From NCBI GenBank assembly GCA_025331565.1, contig JAFREQ010000003.1, forward strand, positions 13,075,001 to 13,139,000: a stretch of 64,000 nt of DNA. The letters run 5' to 3'. Shown piece by piece: positions 48,701 through 60,358 of this stretch (position 1 is the first letter of the stretch; the number at the start of each line of letters is the position of its first letter). The stretch is from Holacanthus passer (lineage: Eukaryota; Chordata; Actinopteri; Pomacanthidae). Under the pieces are notes generated by a model, which was given only the letters and a program-made list of their open reading frames with translations, did no database searches and was not told where the DNA came from. Position numbers and translations under genes: made by a program.

Positions 48701-50458
48701 CCCTAATAGCCCAGCGGACGATCTTCATTACCTCTCTTGACCGGCCGTACCTACAGGACTGGTCATGAAGGGCTCGGCGTGGGCGCTAAAACCAAAAACA
48801 AAAAGGAGCTACATCTTATTGATTGCTCAGAGCATACATGCAGATGTCACGGCTGAAGCTTAAATAAATACTGCAGGAGGCATGGAGGTACCGTGGTTCA
48901 TCAGCTACTGTAAAACACCCGCCAAGCTTACAGTGAGCCCTCTAATGTGCACTGCAGCTTCAATCCTGCAGCATTAGGGCTAAGACCAGATGACCACGCA
49001 GATAACTAGTAAGTCCGAGCAAGGCAACAGAGAGGCTGAAAAACATCTAAAAAGGTAGAGGAAGCGAGGTTGGGAGAGTTAAAAAAGACAAATGAAGCAA
49101 AGTATAGTGGAGGGCTGCCAACTTCCTACTGAATTAATCATCATCACCACTCAAAGGGCTAATAATGACAAAGTGTCCCCTCCTCTCCGCTTTCTGTCCG
49201 CAGAATAGAGCCCACAATTATGGAAGTCCTCCCATCTTGGAGGGAAATGGGCCTCTAATTATGTTTGAACAGAGCAACACTTCCCAGCTTTCAAGATGTC
49301 TATTAAACGCACAAAAGCAGCAATTTTTTCCAGCAGCAAACAGAGTTTAAGGGGTGTTTGCATGCATTGATTGTGTTAGTGTTTGTGCACGAGCTGCGGC
49401 CGCGGCATTCCTGGATTCATGCGTCGACTGATCAACGGCGAGGCCTAATTGCGTGGGCGTTGGCAAGGCCAGGTGGAAGCTCTTAGTTTGTTAGCAGTAA
49501 ACTAACTTTGGGGTTTACTGGAAACTGTTTAAACATAGCATTACTACAGGCCTCATATAATCTTCCTTGTGCTGTAATAATTATTTCAATGTTACAAACA
49601 GGCCTGTTTGCAAAAGAGAGAGATAAAGAAAGGGACTATTTTTGGGCAGTTGTTTGCTTGGAGAAGCTTTTGCTTATTCTAAGGCAGCTTGTTCCCAGGA
49701 GTTCAGAGCACAGCCTCGCTGCAGTTTTGCTTTTGTTTTGTTGTCTTCAGGATCTGTAGTTGAGAGGGAGTTCAGTGCCCCTCTCCTGTTCTCATAGTTA
49801 CTGGAAAGAAATTCTTCCGCCACCTTCCCTAAAATGAGTAATTGTGTACCAATAAATGCAAGGGCCGGGTTGTGTAGCAGGGAAGGAAATTGCAATCATT
49901 CCTCGAGACTTTTTTTTGAGGGGCCTGTTTTTGTGTACGGTTTTGTGTTGCTCCGCTGTCTCTGTGGAGTGTCTCATGAAAGGGTATTCTTTTGGTATTC
50001 ACTCAGCCTATTTACTTTGCTGCATATGGGAACAGTGGGGAAATGGCATTTCCTCTACATGAACCAGTGGTTTGCATAAGCACCACTCAATCTAAACCTG
50101 CTTATCTTTCTGCTAAACATCCTGGCTTTTATTTATGTTATATAACAATATAAAAAATGTCATTACATTGTATTAAATAAACAATCCCTTACTCACCATA
50201 CTAGTGACATAATGTCTGACGTTTTATTGCAAAAATACTAGATGATAAGTTAGAAACAATTTAATGCTAAAGCTGCAAATGCTTCATGACATTTTGGAGG
50301 TTATTTAATACTTGTTACCTAAAGAATTCAGGAGGTTAACATGCTGACGCATCAGCATATACGCTTGGTGTTTTAATGACCTGCTCTGACCCAAGCTGTC
50401 TTTATTTAAAGCTTCTGGCTACCGCTCGTGTTTCAGACACTCTCGTATCCTAACCTCT

Positions 50459-50523
50459 CACTTTCATTCCCCTCCTGTCCTCTTTGCTCCTCCCCTCTGT
50501 CCCCCTCTTCTCACAGGTATGGC
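50459..50523 (+). other. hipk2 intron 1 acceptor with donor-like exon start
   Basis: About 55 bases of nearly pure pyrimidine (CCCCTCCTGTCCTCTTTGCT and following) lead to TCTCACAG at 50509-50516. The exon then opens with GTATGG, so CAG|GTATGG reads both as an acceptor and as a plausible 5' splice site. The same GTATGG follows AAG from exon 1 in the spliced message. This is the signature described for recursive splice sites and recursive exons. Its use as an acceptor is certain from the protein; its use as a donor is speculative. Confidence 0.6.
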
Positions 50524-51696
50524 CTCGCAAGTGCAAGTGTTCTCCCCTCACACTCTCCAATCAAGTGCCTTCTTTAGCGTGAAGAAACTGAAGGTGGAGC
50601 AGAGTTGTAACTGGGATATGACAGGGTACGGCACACACAGCAAAGTCTACAGCCACAACAGCAGCAAGAACTTGTCGGCCGCCAGTGGCCCCCTCGGCAT
50701 CAACAGCTCCCTGCAGGTCGCCAGCTCCACCCTGCCCTACGAGCAGGCACTCATCTTCCCAGCCAGCGCCGGCCACATCGTGGTCGCCTCAGCCAGCAGC
50801 ACTTCGGGGGCCGTGGGGTCTCTGCTGGGCAGCGGGGGTGGAGGCAGCAGCAGCAACAGCAGTGGTGGTGGAGGTGGCGGCGGCGGCAGTGGTTTGGGTG
50901 GCGGGGTTGGTGTTCACAACCTGACGCGCCGCAGCACTGTCAGTCTCCTGGATACCTACCAGCGATGCGGGCTTAAACGCAAGAGTGAGGAGCTTGACAA
51001 CAACAGCAGCGTGCAGATCATTGAGGAGCACGGCCCACCGATGATCCAGAACGGAGCAGCCAGTGGAGCCACGGTGGCTACGGTGGCCACCGCCACCTCC
51101 ACGGCGACGTCCAAGAACAGCGGCTCCAACAGCGAGGGGGACTACCAGCTGGTGCAACATGAGGTGCTCTGCTCCATGACCAACACCTATGAAGTGCTGG
51201 AATTCTTGGGGCGAGGAACCTTTGGACAGGTGGTTAAGTGCTGGAAGAGGGGCACCAACGAGATTGTGGCGATCAAGATCTTAAAAAACCACCCGTCGTA
51301 TGCACGGCAGGGTCAGATCGAGGTCAGCATCCTGGCGCGTCTCAGCACAGAGAGTGCGGATGACTACAACTTTGTGAGGGCCTACGAGTGCTTCCAGCAC
51401 AAGAACCACACGTGCCTGGTATTTGAGATGCTGGAGCAGAACCTGTACGACTTCCTCAAGCAGAACAAGTTCAGCCCTCTGCCGCTCAAATACATCAGAC
51501 CCGTGCTACAGCAAGTGGCCACAGCGCTAATGAAACTGAAGAGCCTGGGGCTGATCCACGCTGACCTGAAGCCAGAGAACATCATGCTCGTGGACCCGTC
51601 TCGACAGCCCTACAGGGTCAAAGTCATTGACTTCGGCTCGGCCAGCCATGTGTCCAAAGCAGTCTGCTCCACGTATCTACAGTCCAGATACTACAG
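50517..51696 (+). CDS. hipk2: hipk2 coding exon 2: N-terminal region and first half of the kinase domain (partial gene)
   Basis: HIPK2 phosphorylates transcriptional regulators and is known for roles in p53 activation, homeodomain repression, and TGF-beta/Wnt signalling, mainly in nuclear bodies. Residues are numbered from M1 at 50519; add 7 for the full protein. Features seen are a SUMO consensus LKVE (K25), a Gly/Ser-rich insert at about 105-132, the conserved block RRSTVSLLDTYQRCGLKRKS (137-156), and EGDYQLVQHEVLCSM (206-220). The kinase starts near Y224, with glycine loop GRGTFG (231-236), VAIK lysine K253, catalytic HADLKPEN (347-354; HIPKs carry HAD instead of HRD), DFG (371-373), and activation-loop STY (Y386, the family autophosphorylation tyrosine). 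The stretch HTLQSSAF, NWDMTGYG and RRSTVSLLDTYQ fits HIPK2 better than HIPK1 or HIPK3. The exon starts after CAG at 50514-50516 and ends AG|GTAAGAG, splitting an Arg codon. Without splicing, TAA at 51698-51700 would stop translation. The APE region and everything after it lie outside the window. Confidence 0.97.
50831..50914 (+). repeat. Gly/Ser low-complexity insert within hipk2 exon 2
   Basis: Residues 105-132 (MASQ numbering) are almost all Gly and Ser, coded by GGT/GGC/GGA and AGC/AGT runs. The segment sits between SLLGS and HNLTRR. In mammalian HIPK2, as I recall it, the same junction is a short GQVLGGPHNLMRR. Sequence and reading frame are intact, so this looks like trinucleotide-driven expansion of a flexible linker outside the kinase domain. 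Confidence 0.8.
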
Positions 51697-54600
51697 GTAA
51701 GAGCTGCAAGTTTTGAAATAAGAATTACTTTGTTATGAAATGGCTATGATAGACTTAATTTAGGCATTTTATGTAACGCTGCAGATGCAAAGAGGAAATG
51801 GCACAAAGAGGAAGAGACACGTCCCTCTGTTTGTTCCTGTTTGTTGTGTTTGGATGATAATTGTGCTCTCTGCATCTTGTTTGATTTATTCCTGCTTTAA
51901 TAGGAATGTTTTCCTAGTTGAGTTGAATATTTGGCCAAACACCCACATTAGCTGCCAGCCTTATAAGCTGCCGCTGAACTTCTCTCTCTTCGCTCCGATT
52001 CTGCCTTCCCTGTTGGCTTGTTTACCCCCTGTAGTTAACCCCCTTCCAATGTGGGATAGGACAAAAATACTCAAAGGCTTGCTGAGTAGCCAGCTGCTTA
52101 TTGTGGTTAATGTGATAAAACGAGCATGTTTTAGTGTTCTTGTGAAGATCATCAAAGGCCTGACATGTCAGTAAAGACGCACAGACCGCAGGAAATATTT
52201 GAAGCAATGACATTTTTTTAGTGTCACTGAGAGGTTTGGGGCAAGAAAGTGTTTTTTCCTGTTTTTCAATAGAGGCTTTTTGAAAAGATCTCTGAGAAAC
52301 TCCCTCATTGAAGGAGGGCACCAATCATGTGGGGTGGCAGCCTGCCCACAGGCTTCTATTCACCCCTCTGCTCCCCAGGCCCCCGGACCCTCAGCCCCCC
52401 ATCACCATGGCTGGCTCCCATTTCCCCCGGGATAGAGATGAGGGGTCAGCCTGAGTTCTCCTGTAATATGTGCCTGTAATCCACACCAGCGGGCCCTGCA
52501 TTAGAACCAGATGAGTCTCTGGGAAGGCCTTTCTTTCTTCTCCCTGTACTTCTTGAACAGTTTTTCAGCCATAGCAAACAGTGTGTTTAGGTTTCAGCAG
52601 AGGCAGCGTTGGGGGAACCGTGTGAGGAATCAAACAGTGTCCATGTTCGTACAGAGAGAAGCTTTGTTTGGGGCCCAGGCCTGGTGCCGAGGGCCGAGGC
52701 TGGGGCCGGGGGGAAGAACAGGTGTGTGTACGGTACCACACACGTAAACACACATGCCAGGTGGCGGCTTGAGTGCAGATTCTGTCGAGAAATGTTTGAG
52801 GTCCCTGTTTAGTGGTTTCTGTTGATAGAAGTTTGGTTTTGTTATCTTTACAGTTTATCGCCGGCTTTTTAAATATGCTCGGCTGAAGATCATTGTTTCC
52901 TGTTAAAACAGGAAGGTGGTGAGGCTTACAGTCGAGAGAACTCAGGCTGAACTCAGAAATCCTCAGATCCTAATTATCTTTTATCACATCTGACAGCTGT
53001 ATTATTTTATCGGAGCTTTATTGAACTGTATTTTATAAACACGTCTCCACACCTGTCTCCTAAACCTACCCTATATTAAGATCCCTGTATGGGAATTGGA
53101 TTGTACATGTCGACAGGGCCATGCTGTTATATCAGTGTAAGTAGCTCATCCTGAGGTAAACACCACCAGAAGCCTGTTGTTGTTGCTCCTGGGCTGTAGG
53201 TCAACAAGCAGGCCATAAAATGTTCCTGTTTGTTTTCTCGTGGAGTGACGAGTGGAGGAGAGCGGAGAGATCATCCCTTCATTTCCTCTTGGCAGCGTAG
53301 GAGGGGAAAGAAAAGCTGACAGTGACCAGAAAATTACCCACCAGCCACCGAAACCTAGACCAGGGACTTGGTGACCCTGGTTTCTGGGCACTGTGAGTGG
53401 TAATTGGGAGCGATCACGTCATACACATACAGTATGTCAATAAAAAAAGAGTGTGTGTGCTTTAGCAGGATTCATTGTGAGGAATGAGGCAAGTCTTACA
53501 ATTCAGTCCAAAGAATGGGCTCATGGGAGACGAGCACTGCGGGCGTCTGAGCAGTTTGGGCAGCAAACAAACTTTGGCTGAGGGTAGAGTTCATGGTGAG
53601 TTCAAAAGCTTAGAGGAGAACATCAAACCATCTTTGATGATTTCAGATGAGAAGATAGCAGGATGGTTGTGTTTCTGTTGTGCAGACGGCACCTTTACAG
53701 GGGAGTGATTACATACAGGTGGGATTTGCCAGCTCCAACCTGCTGGTTCCCTGTTACTCAATATCCTCCACAATAGCAAAAACATGCCCCTGTCGTCTCT
53801 TTTCAGTCTTGTTAAATGGAATATTTTCTTGTCTTAGTGTGCTCAACTTTTTTTTTTCCTCATCAAGCCCTTGTTATGGATTGATGAGGTGAAATAACAT
53901 GAGACAGGGATAGTGGAGGAATGGTGAGAGCAATGTGTTTGTCTTTTGCTCTTTTTCATACAGATGAGGATGAAGAAAGAGTCAATTTAAGCCCATTGTA
54001 GACGTTATAGCCACAAAGCCATTATCACACGCATTTTGCTTTCATACCCCTCACACATGGCTGTTTGCGTTTCGGATGTCATGGATAGCGTATGCTGGTG
54101 ATGTCCTACCTGCTGTAAGAGCCTTGCAAATGACTTATGGATTTTCCACAAGGTTGACTCATGCAAATAAAACACCCGTAGTCAAGGTAAACAAGTGATG
54201 TGCTATTTGCAAGAACAGCTCTCAGGGTGCTTAGAGTTTCAACTTTGTTCGCTTCAGTGCTTAGCGAATACAGGCTCATGTAGCTGAGCTCATCTATCCT
54301 TGTCAAATAGGCCTGTCTGTAGCACTTCTACACTCGGTGCCGCTGTTCTTGAACGCAGCCTCCCTGCTATTATTTCAGTGTATTCTTACCTCGCGCGTTC
54401 TGCATTCTGCTCCAGTCCTGTTCTTAATTATTGTGTGGTGTTTATGTCCTCGTTACATCAACCTGTGACCTAACCCTGTCCCTACTTCTTTTATCCTCCA
54501 CTCATTTCTTGCCCCCCTTCTCCCCTCTTGTCTATTGCCAATGATGTAACAGGTAAGCCGGCTAGTCAAGCTTACCCTGTGCCAGATAAAGGGATTACTG

Positions 54601-57338
54601 TCTTGTCCCAGTTGGGCATGTTTGTCCTATTTATCTCATCAGGTGAAGGCCATGAGATGCGTGGAATGCAGCAAGGCATTATTTAAGTTTATGTCGAGTT
54701 TCCTGAGGCGGTGCAGCTGCAGGAGTCAGCCTTGTGGTTTGCTCCTGGTAGTTAAAGGAATACATGACTGTCTGCTGGACTGTCCAAAGTTCATGTAGGT
54801 ATGGGATTTTGGGAGGGAGGAGGTCTGCATGGACATGAAACTAAAGCTGATGTCTGGTCCATAGCTGTGACTTTCTCTCATCTCAGCTTGAACTGGCATT
54901 CCTTAAATTTGAAACCTGGTCCCAAACATACTGTGCTTAAAGGTTTGGTTCTACAGCCATGCAGATGCCCAACTTTTGAGATATCACTGTCTCAACTCCA
55001 CTGCAATGCAGCTTAATTGGATTTGTTTTGTGGTACTTGCTATGCGGCAACTTTGAATAATCTTTCACTGTTCACATCGGGACTCTTTCTTTGGTAGAAA
55101 GTGGTTCCAAAGAGAGCTGTTCGCAGCAAGATGTGTGGACTATCCAGAGTAACAGGAACATTGTTTCTGTTGAATGTTTAATTGCTTTTGGGGCCACCCA
55201 CAAAATGTTGTACCAGGGTGGAGGCGGTGATCTCACAGACAATAAAAAACCTTTGCAAATTCAACCCAAACCATCTGCACGACTCGCTCCAGCACCGCTA
55301 GAACCTAAAAAAGAGCCGTTGACCCAATTTGTTAAACTCTGCCTAAGTATGCCTTGGTTATGGACTCCTCATCAACGTACTCCCTGACAGAGGTGGTTGG
55401 TCGAACAGTGTCTGAAACCCCCTCCACACACATCTTTCTAGTTGGAATTTGGAGGGAATGCATCTGAAAATTTCTGTAACTTTAGGAAACTGGCCAAGAT
55501 GTGCTGAGGTGAGAAATTAGGCCAGGTTTAAACTTCTTTCTCAAGCTCTCTTTTTGTCCTCACTTCTTGTGAGAGTAGATCACTGTGAATGTCTTCCAGG
55601 AGAGACTGCTTGCACCATCAGCCCCATATTCAATTAATTATTGTGGCTACCCCCTCTCATTTCACACCCTTTTTGAGTGTGACCTTTCAGAAAAGCTGCA
55701 AACTGTTTTTGCCTTTGTGTGCACACACAGAAAGACTTTCCCACAGTGGCAGTTTTACAGCGGTTTGCTCAGTAGCCACAAGACAGAGGGACAGACACAG
55801 AGAAGCTTCCTCTTATAATTAAACATCCATATATTAACAGCACAGAGGCCTGATGCTGTATTGCACATACATGCCAGCACGTGCCAGCTTGTACCTGTTA
55901 TTTAACATGCACACATCACAGACTTTTTACTTAGACATGCATGAGCAGCCTCTGATACATACACTGCAGTGATAGAGCCTATTAGACGTCGTGGGTGAAA
56001 ATGAGTCGACAGAGTCTGAGAGGGAGGAATGAGCTTGTTGATGTCACCAGCGAGCTGAAGTGGCCAGTGTGTCTGTGTATTCCCAGCGCTATCAGTGTGA
56101 AACGAAAGGCCTCTGGCAGAAGAGATCTTAATGCATCCAGATGGAAACTTCACAAAAAGCTCATATTGTGGAACTCTCTGCATTCCTACTTTTAGAGCCC
56201 GTATCTTTATTCATGTTGGCAGTAAAGACGGGTGCAGCTGATGCTACAGTCGGATCTCTGACACCGCCGGGTTTATGGCATAGCCTTAATAACTGATGAA
56301 ATATGTATCTGTCTCCATCAGGGGTGGTGCAGTCGCTGCTCGGGCTCGAGTGTAAGACGAGCTCCTGCCCCACCTGTCTATCTGTCTCTCTATCTGTTGT
56401 TAGCGTTGCACAACCAGACAGACAGGGCAGGCGTTCCAGCACATTTACCCCGGCTCCGTGCGAAACATCAAGGGGTGTTTTAATGAATGAGGTTGCTATT
56501 AGTTACTGTTCTGTGAAGCGTGTGTTTCAGCGAGTGTGTGTGCCAGAGAGGGAGAGAAGGGGTAGGTAAACGCCAGGATCGGGTTGCTACAGAGGAAAGA
56601 CGAATTAGAAAAGGACTGAAAGGCAGATTGGCTCGGCGGCATGGTTAATAGTGCAGGTGTTGTTTATGTGAAGATCCTCCACAAAGTATCTTGAACAGGA
56701 AGCAGAATGGGTGAGACGAGGGGAGAGAGCGGCGGAGGTAGGGGTGTGTAGAAGGTCGATGTTTTGCATTCTTCACCAGATCCTGGAACGGCGCTCTCTT
56801 TCCCCCCGAGCAGTGGCAGATTATTATTAATGCAGATGAGCTTTCATTAGGTTCAGCCTGACTGGGTGGCTGTTGTGGCATGTTGTTACTTTTCTGCTGA
56901 CTTTCTGGTTGGTTTGGTTTTTTTTTATTTATTCATACTTCCAGCTTGTGACCGAGGCCATCCTGTTATTGTTGACTGAGGATGCTGAAATCATTGGCTA
57001 TTATCAGGAAGTGCATAAAAGAAAGACCCCTAAAATGATAATTACCGCTCCACGTATTCACTACTGTGCTTTTTATGACAGTCATAACACCTTAGTATGC
57101 ATGACAGAATCCTCATAACCTGTTTCTCATTTATAATTTGCCTCTGGGCAGCTCTTCCATGCGTCTCCACAGAGCAGCAGGCGACATGTAGCAGCTAAGC
57201 TAATTAACTACCAGTAGTCGAGCATATGTATTGGAACATATACAGTATTCAACCGCTCATTTTGGCCGATAATGAATTATTTAACTCTTAAGGAAAAAGT
57301 GAACTCAAGCTATCGATGCACTCTGACAGGCCGCCCAG

Positions 57339-57388
57339 GTGTGTGTGTGTGTGTGTGTGTGTGTAGTGCATATGTGTGTGTGTGTGTT
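57339..57388. repeat. (GT)n microsatellite, two blocks, in hipk2 intron 2
   Basis: GT run to 57364, a short AGTGCATA interruption, then a second GT run. Confidence 0.96.
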
Positions 57389-58155
57389 TGTGCACCCCTT
57401 CAGTGCGGGACTGCGAGCTCCACGATAAGACAGAGCTTTCTGAGTTTCACCACATCTTTTCATCCCGGCTACTCGTCTTTGTTCTCCCTCGCAGTTCAAT
57501 TTCCATACATTTCCCAGGATATTAAGCTGATGGAAATTAAGCCGCCTTGATAAAACGCAGCGAGCCGCCCACTTAAGCTCACTAAGGCTGCAATCTGTCT
57601 GCTCTGTATTGATTGGTTTATTTGAAACATAGGATTTTTCCTCACCTAGGCTTTTTTGGGGGTGGTTAGAAAATGCGGTGCACAAGTAGGAACTTGTTCA
57701 ACCTTACAGGTGTTTGTGGAGGCGCTGCGTAACACCGCAGGCAAACTGAGAAAATCATAAACTGGAAGGTCATTAAAATGTCCAGACCCGAGCGCAGGCT
57801 CACAGCCACACAACAGTGGAATTTTCTTCTCGCTTAAGTCTGAAAATCATTAACCGGACAGGTGAAATTTCTCACAGCAGTGGTCGTATATTAATTTCCC
57901 TGCTTGCTACAGATTTGTCTTTCTTTGGTGGATTCAAGCACCGGTGGGTTGGCAGGGTGATGGCTGCCATCAGCCGCTGACTGGCACAGGTGCCCCCAGG
58001 TCTAAATAAATCATGAGGCCTCCTGCTGATCCCTCCCCCCTTACACCATTCCTGTATGCCCGCCATCCCTCCGCAGGGAGCTCCAGAAAGGGGGTAGCCC
58101 CCACCGCTGTGCCCTGCATCGGCTCCTTCCCGCCCTCCTTCCCTTTCTATTCTTT

Positions 58156-58188
58156 CCCACCTCCCCTCACCTTCCCATCAACCCCCCC
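58156..58188 (-). promoter_or_regulatory. G-quadruplex-type motif on the minus strand (intron 2)
   Basis: Four C runs on the + strand (58156-58158, 58163-58166, 58174-58176, 58182-58188) are separated by 4, 7 and 5 bases. This fits the loose G3/N1-7 pattern on the template strand of hipk2. Confidence 0.4.
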
Positions 58189-58546
58189 ACCCCCTTCCAT
58201 CCACTTACATGAATATTTAAAAGCTAACACCAGGATGGAAAATATGCAGCAAGGGCAATGAAGACTTGCTGGAGAAAAAAAAAAATAAAAGAAACGTTCA
58301 TTCTGGGACCCTGAATTTCCTTATTTAAGGCAGGTCATGGGGGTATTGATGAAATTCAGAGTGGTCCAATTAGAGAAGGAGGGAGAGTTATAAAGACAGA
58401 GAAAAACACAGGCTATCAACAACAGTCGGACAGAGGGCAGGAGAGACACCGAGACAGACTGATCCAAGCTATAGCTGTCCAGCTGGGGAGAGGATTGGGG
58501 GGATTGGGGAGGCCCGGCAGGGACCTGCAATTGGCTCCATGCTGGC

Positions 58547-58592
58547 TGTGTGTGTGTGTGTGTGTGTGTTTGTGTGTGTGTGTTTGTGTGTA
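58547..58592. repeat. (TG)n microsatellite in hipk2 intron 2
   Basis: TG run with two TTTG interruptions. Confidence 0.96.
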
Positions 58593-60300
58593 TTCAGACT
58601 GACTGCCCCTCTGACAGAGAATGCCTGGTGTGCAGAGGCCCATGCAGGCTCCCATGAAGTTTCCAACAGAACAAAACAGATGCATTTGTTTTCTCAATTG
58701 AAGGAATTTGCTAATGTGCATATACGAGGGTAAATAGTTGGGCTAATTTGCGGCAGGCAAGTGGGCAGAGCTCTGCGTCGTCAGCCAGCCAGCTGGGGCC
58801 CCTGTATAGAGAGCAAAAGAGGCTTTGATGACCCCCCCCAGCTCCCATCTCTCTCTCGTATCATCCCTGGCTCAACACAATAACTTGATTTTGCTCTAAC
58901 TACCATTTTAACAAATGTATCCGCTCGCTTTTATGTCCCTCCCTTTTAAACGCGTTTGATAGAAGATGTTCGACAGCCCAGTTAAACACAGCTCATATTC
59001 ATGGTGACAGTTGTCGCTCTATAAAAATGTTGCTATTTTTCATTGCAGATGGCTGAATTAAATGAGGCTCTGTTCTTAACCACAGACTATTTTCAGCACC
59101 ACTCATAAAGTCATAAAATCGTGCTGTGACTTTCAGATTCCAATTATTAACGCCACACTTTGCTCATATTTATGGTTGTCAGTTCCAGGTAGGATCAGAA
59201 ATGTTTCAAAAAAAAGATGTCTCACTTTAGTTAAGAGGGAAATATGGACATGAAAAGAAAAATGCATAAACTAATGTCTAAAGAATGGAAACACGTTTGT
59301 TTCTCATGCCCTGATTTACATGTGATTGTTTTCCTGTTTAAGAAAGGTATGTGTCAGCAGAACACATTAGGATTAGATAAGTTTATGACCTGACAATTAT
59401 CAACTCTAAGGATGTGATATAGCCATCTGTTATCATTAGCGAGCCTATTTAGATGACATAAGAAAAGGCAGTCTCCACAACATCTACGTCAGCATCTTCG
59501 TTCTTTAATTCACATTGTGTCTCACTGAACTCCTCACACACAGACCTGGGTATATGAGGATGAGCCGGAGACGCCTTTGATAAAAAAGATTGCTTTTTTA
59601 GAATATAAAAGCCACTCCACATTCTGCTCAAGCAGCATGGTAGTCATAAACCGGCTCTGAAGCAAATCCTATTTCACCCAAGCTTGATAAATAATTTAAA
59701 ATGACTAATAGCGCCTTGTGACAGAGAATGTATCGCTGTGGTGTATCAGATTGCGTTGGTTTCGGCCTGAGGCATAATTTGTTTGGAAAAATAATTACTC
59801 CTGTATTGGATCTTGGTTAAATATTAAAAGGGTCAGCATTAGGAATGGGGCAGCATCTAAGGGTGTTTTAGTCTACTTCTGGGCAAACACGTTGCTTAAT
59901 CACCACTGCAGACAGGCTGCCACAAGGCGGGGAAGAACTGCCATATTTTATTTCTATATTGCTAAATTACACAAAGAAAGAGCAACACAAATGAACGAAG
60001 CTCTCCTGTGTGGTGCTTGGCCACCAAGCTTTGAAGACTAATCCCAGTGTTTTATGAGCGAGGAGCGTCGGATTGTCTGTGGAGTTCAGCTGGTTATTGG
60101 GTGCACAAGCTGGGAGGCACCACAGAGCATTAAGACTCTATATATCAGCCCACAGAGGAAACAGAGGGGGGAAAAAAACACACTCTAGTGAGATGGTAGA
60201 TTACACAAAGAAGGAAAATACAAAAATACTGCAATAAAAAAAAGAGACGAATTAATCACTATAAATGTGAACAGTGGGTGATCAACTATACTAGGCAATT

Positions 60301-60358
<58 letters not shown>
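60301..60358. repeat. (TG)n microsatellite in hipk2 intron 2
   Basis: Longest dinucleotide array in the window, about 29 TG units with one GCG interruption near its start. Confidence 0.98.

Larger units (their letters stand above)
35166..50516 (+). other. hipk2: hipk2 intron 1
   Basis: 15,351 bases bounded by GTAAGA and a long pyrimidine tract ending TCTCACAG. I find no exon, RNA gene or intact mobile element inside. It holds (GAT)n near 37556-37575, (GT)n at 38412-38429, 39953-39980 and 44919-44953, a (CTTT)n tract at 45632-45703, oligo-T runs near 37060 and 38710, and a G-quadruplex-type motif on the minus strand at 39790-39806. Several repeat-free intervals (for example 48560-48800 and 49130-49350) are possible conserved non-coding elements, but conservation cannot be judged from one sequence. 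Confidence 0.9.

Noticed and set aside
50789..51160. 123-codon open frame antisense to hipk2 exon 2
   Set aside because: It is a compositional shadow of the GC- and Gly/Ser-rich coding exon, with no independent evidence.
54801..55016. Kinase-like string HETKADVWSIAVTF in intron 2, reminiscent of the DMWSLGC motif expected in hipk2 exon 3
   Set aside because: Only four or five residues resemble the motif. There is no APE upstream, no F/GxxPF downstream, and no acceptor in the right phase. Treated as coincidence.
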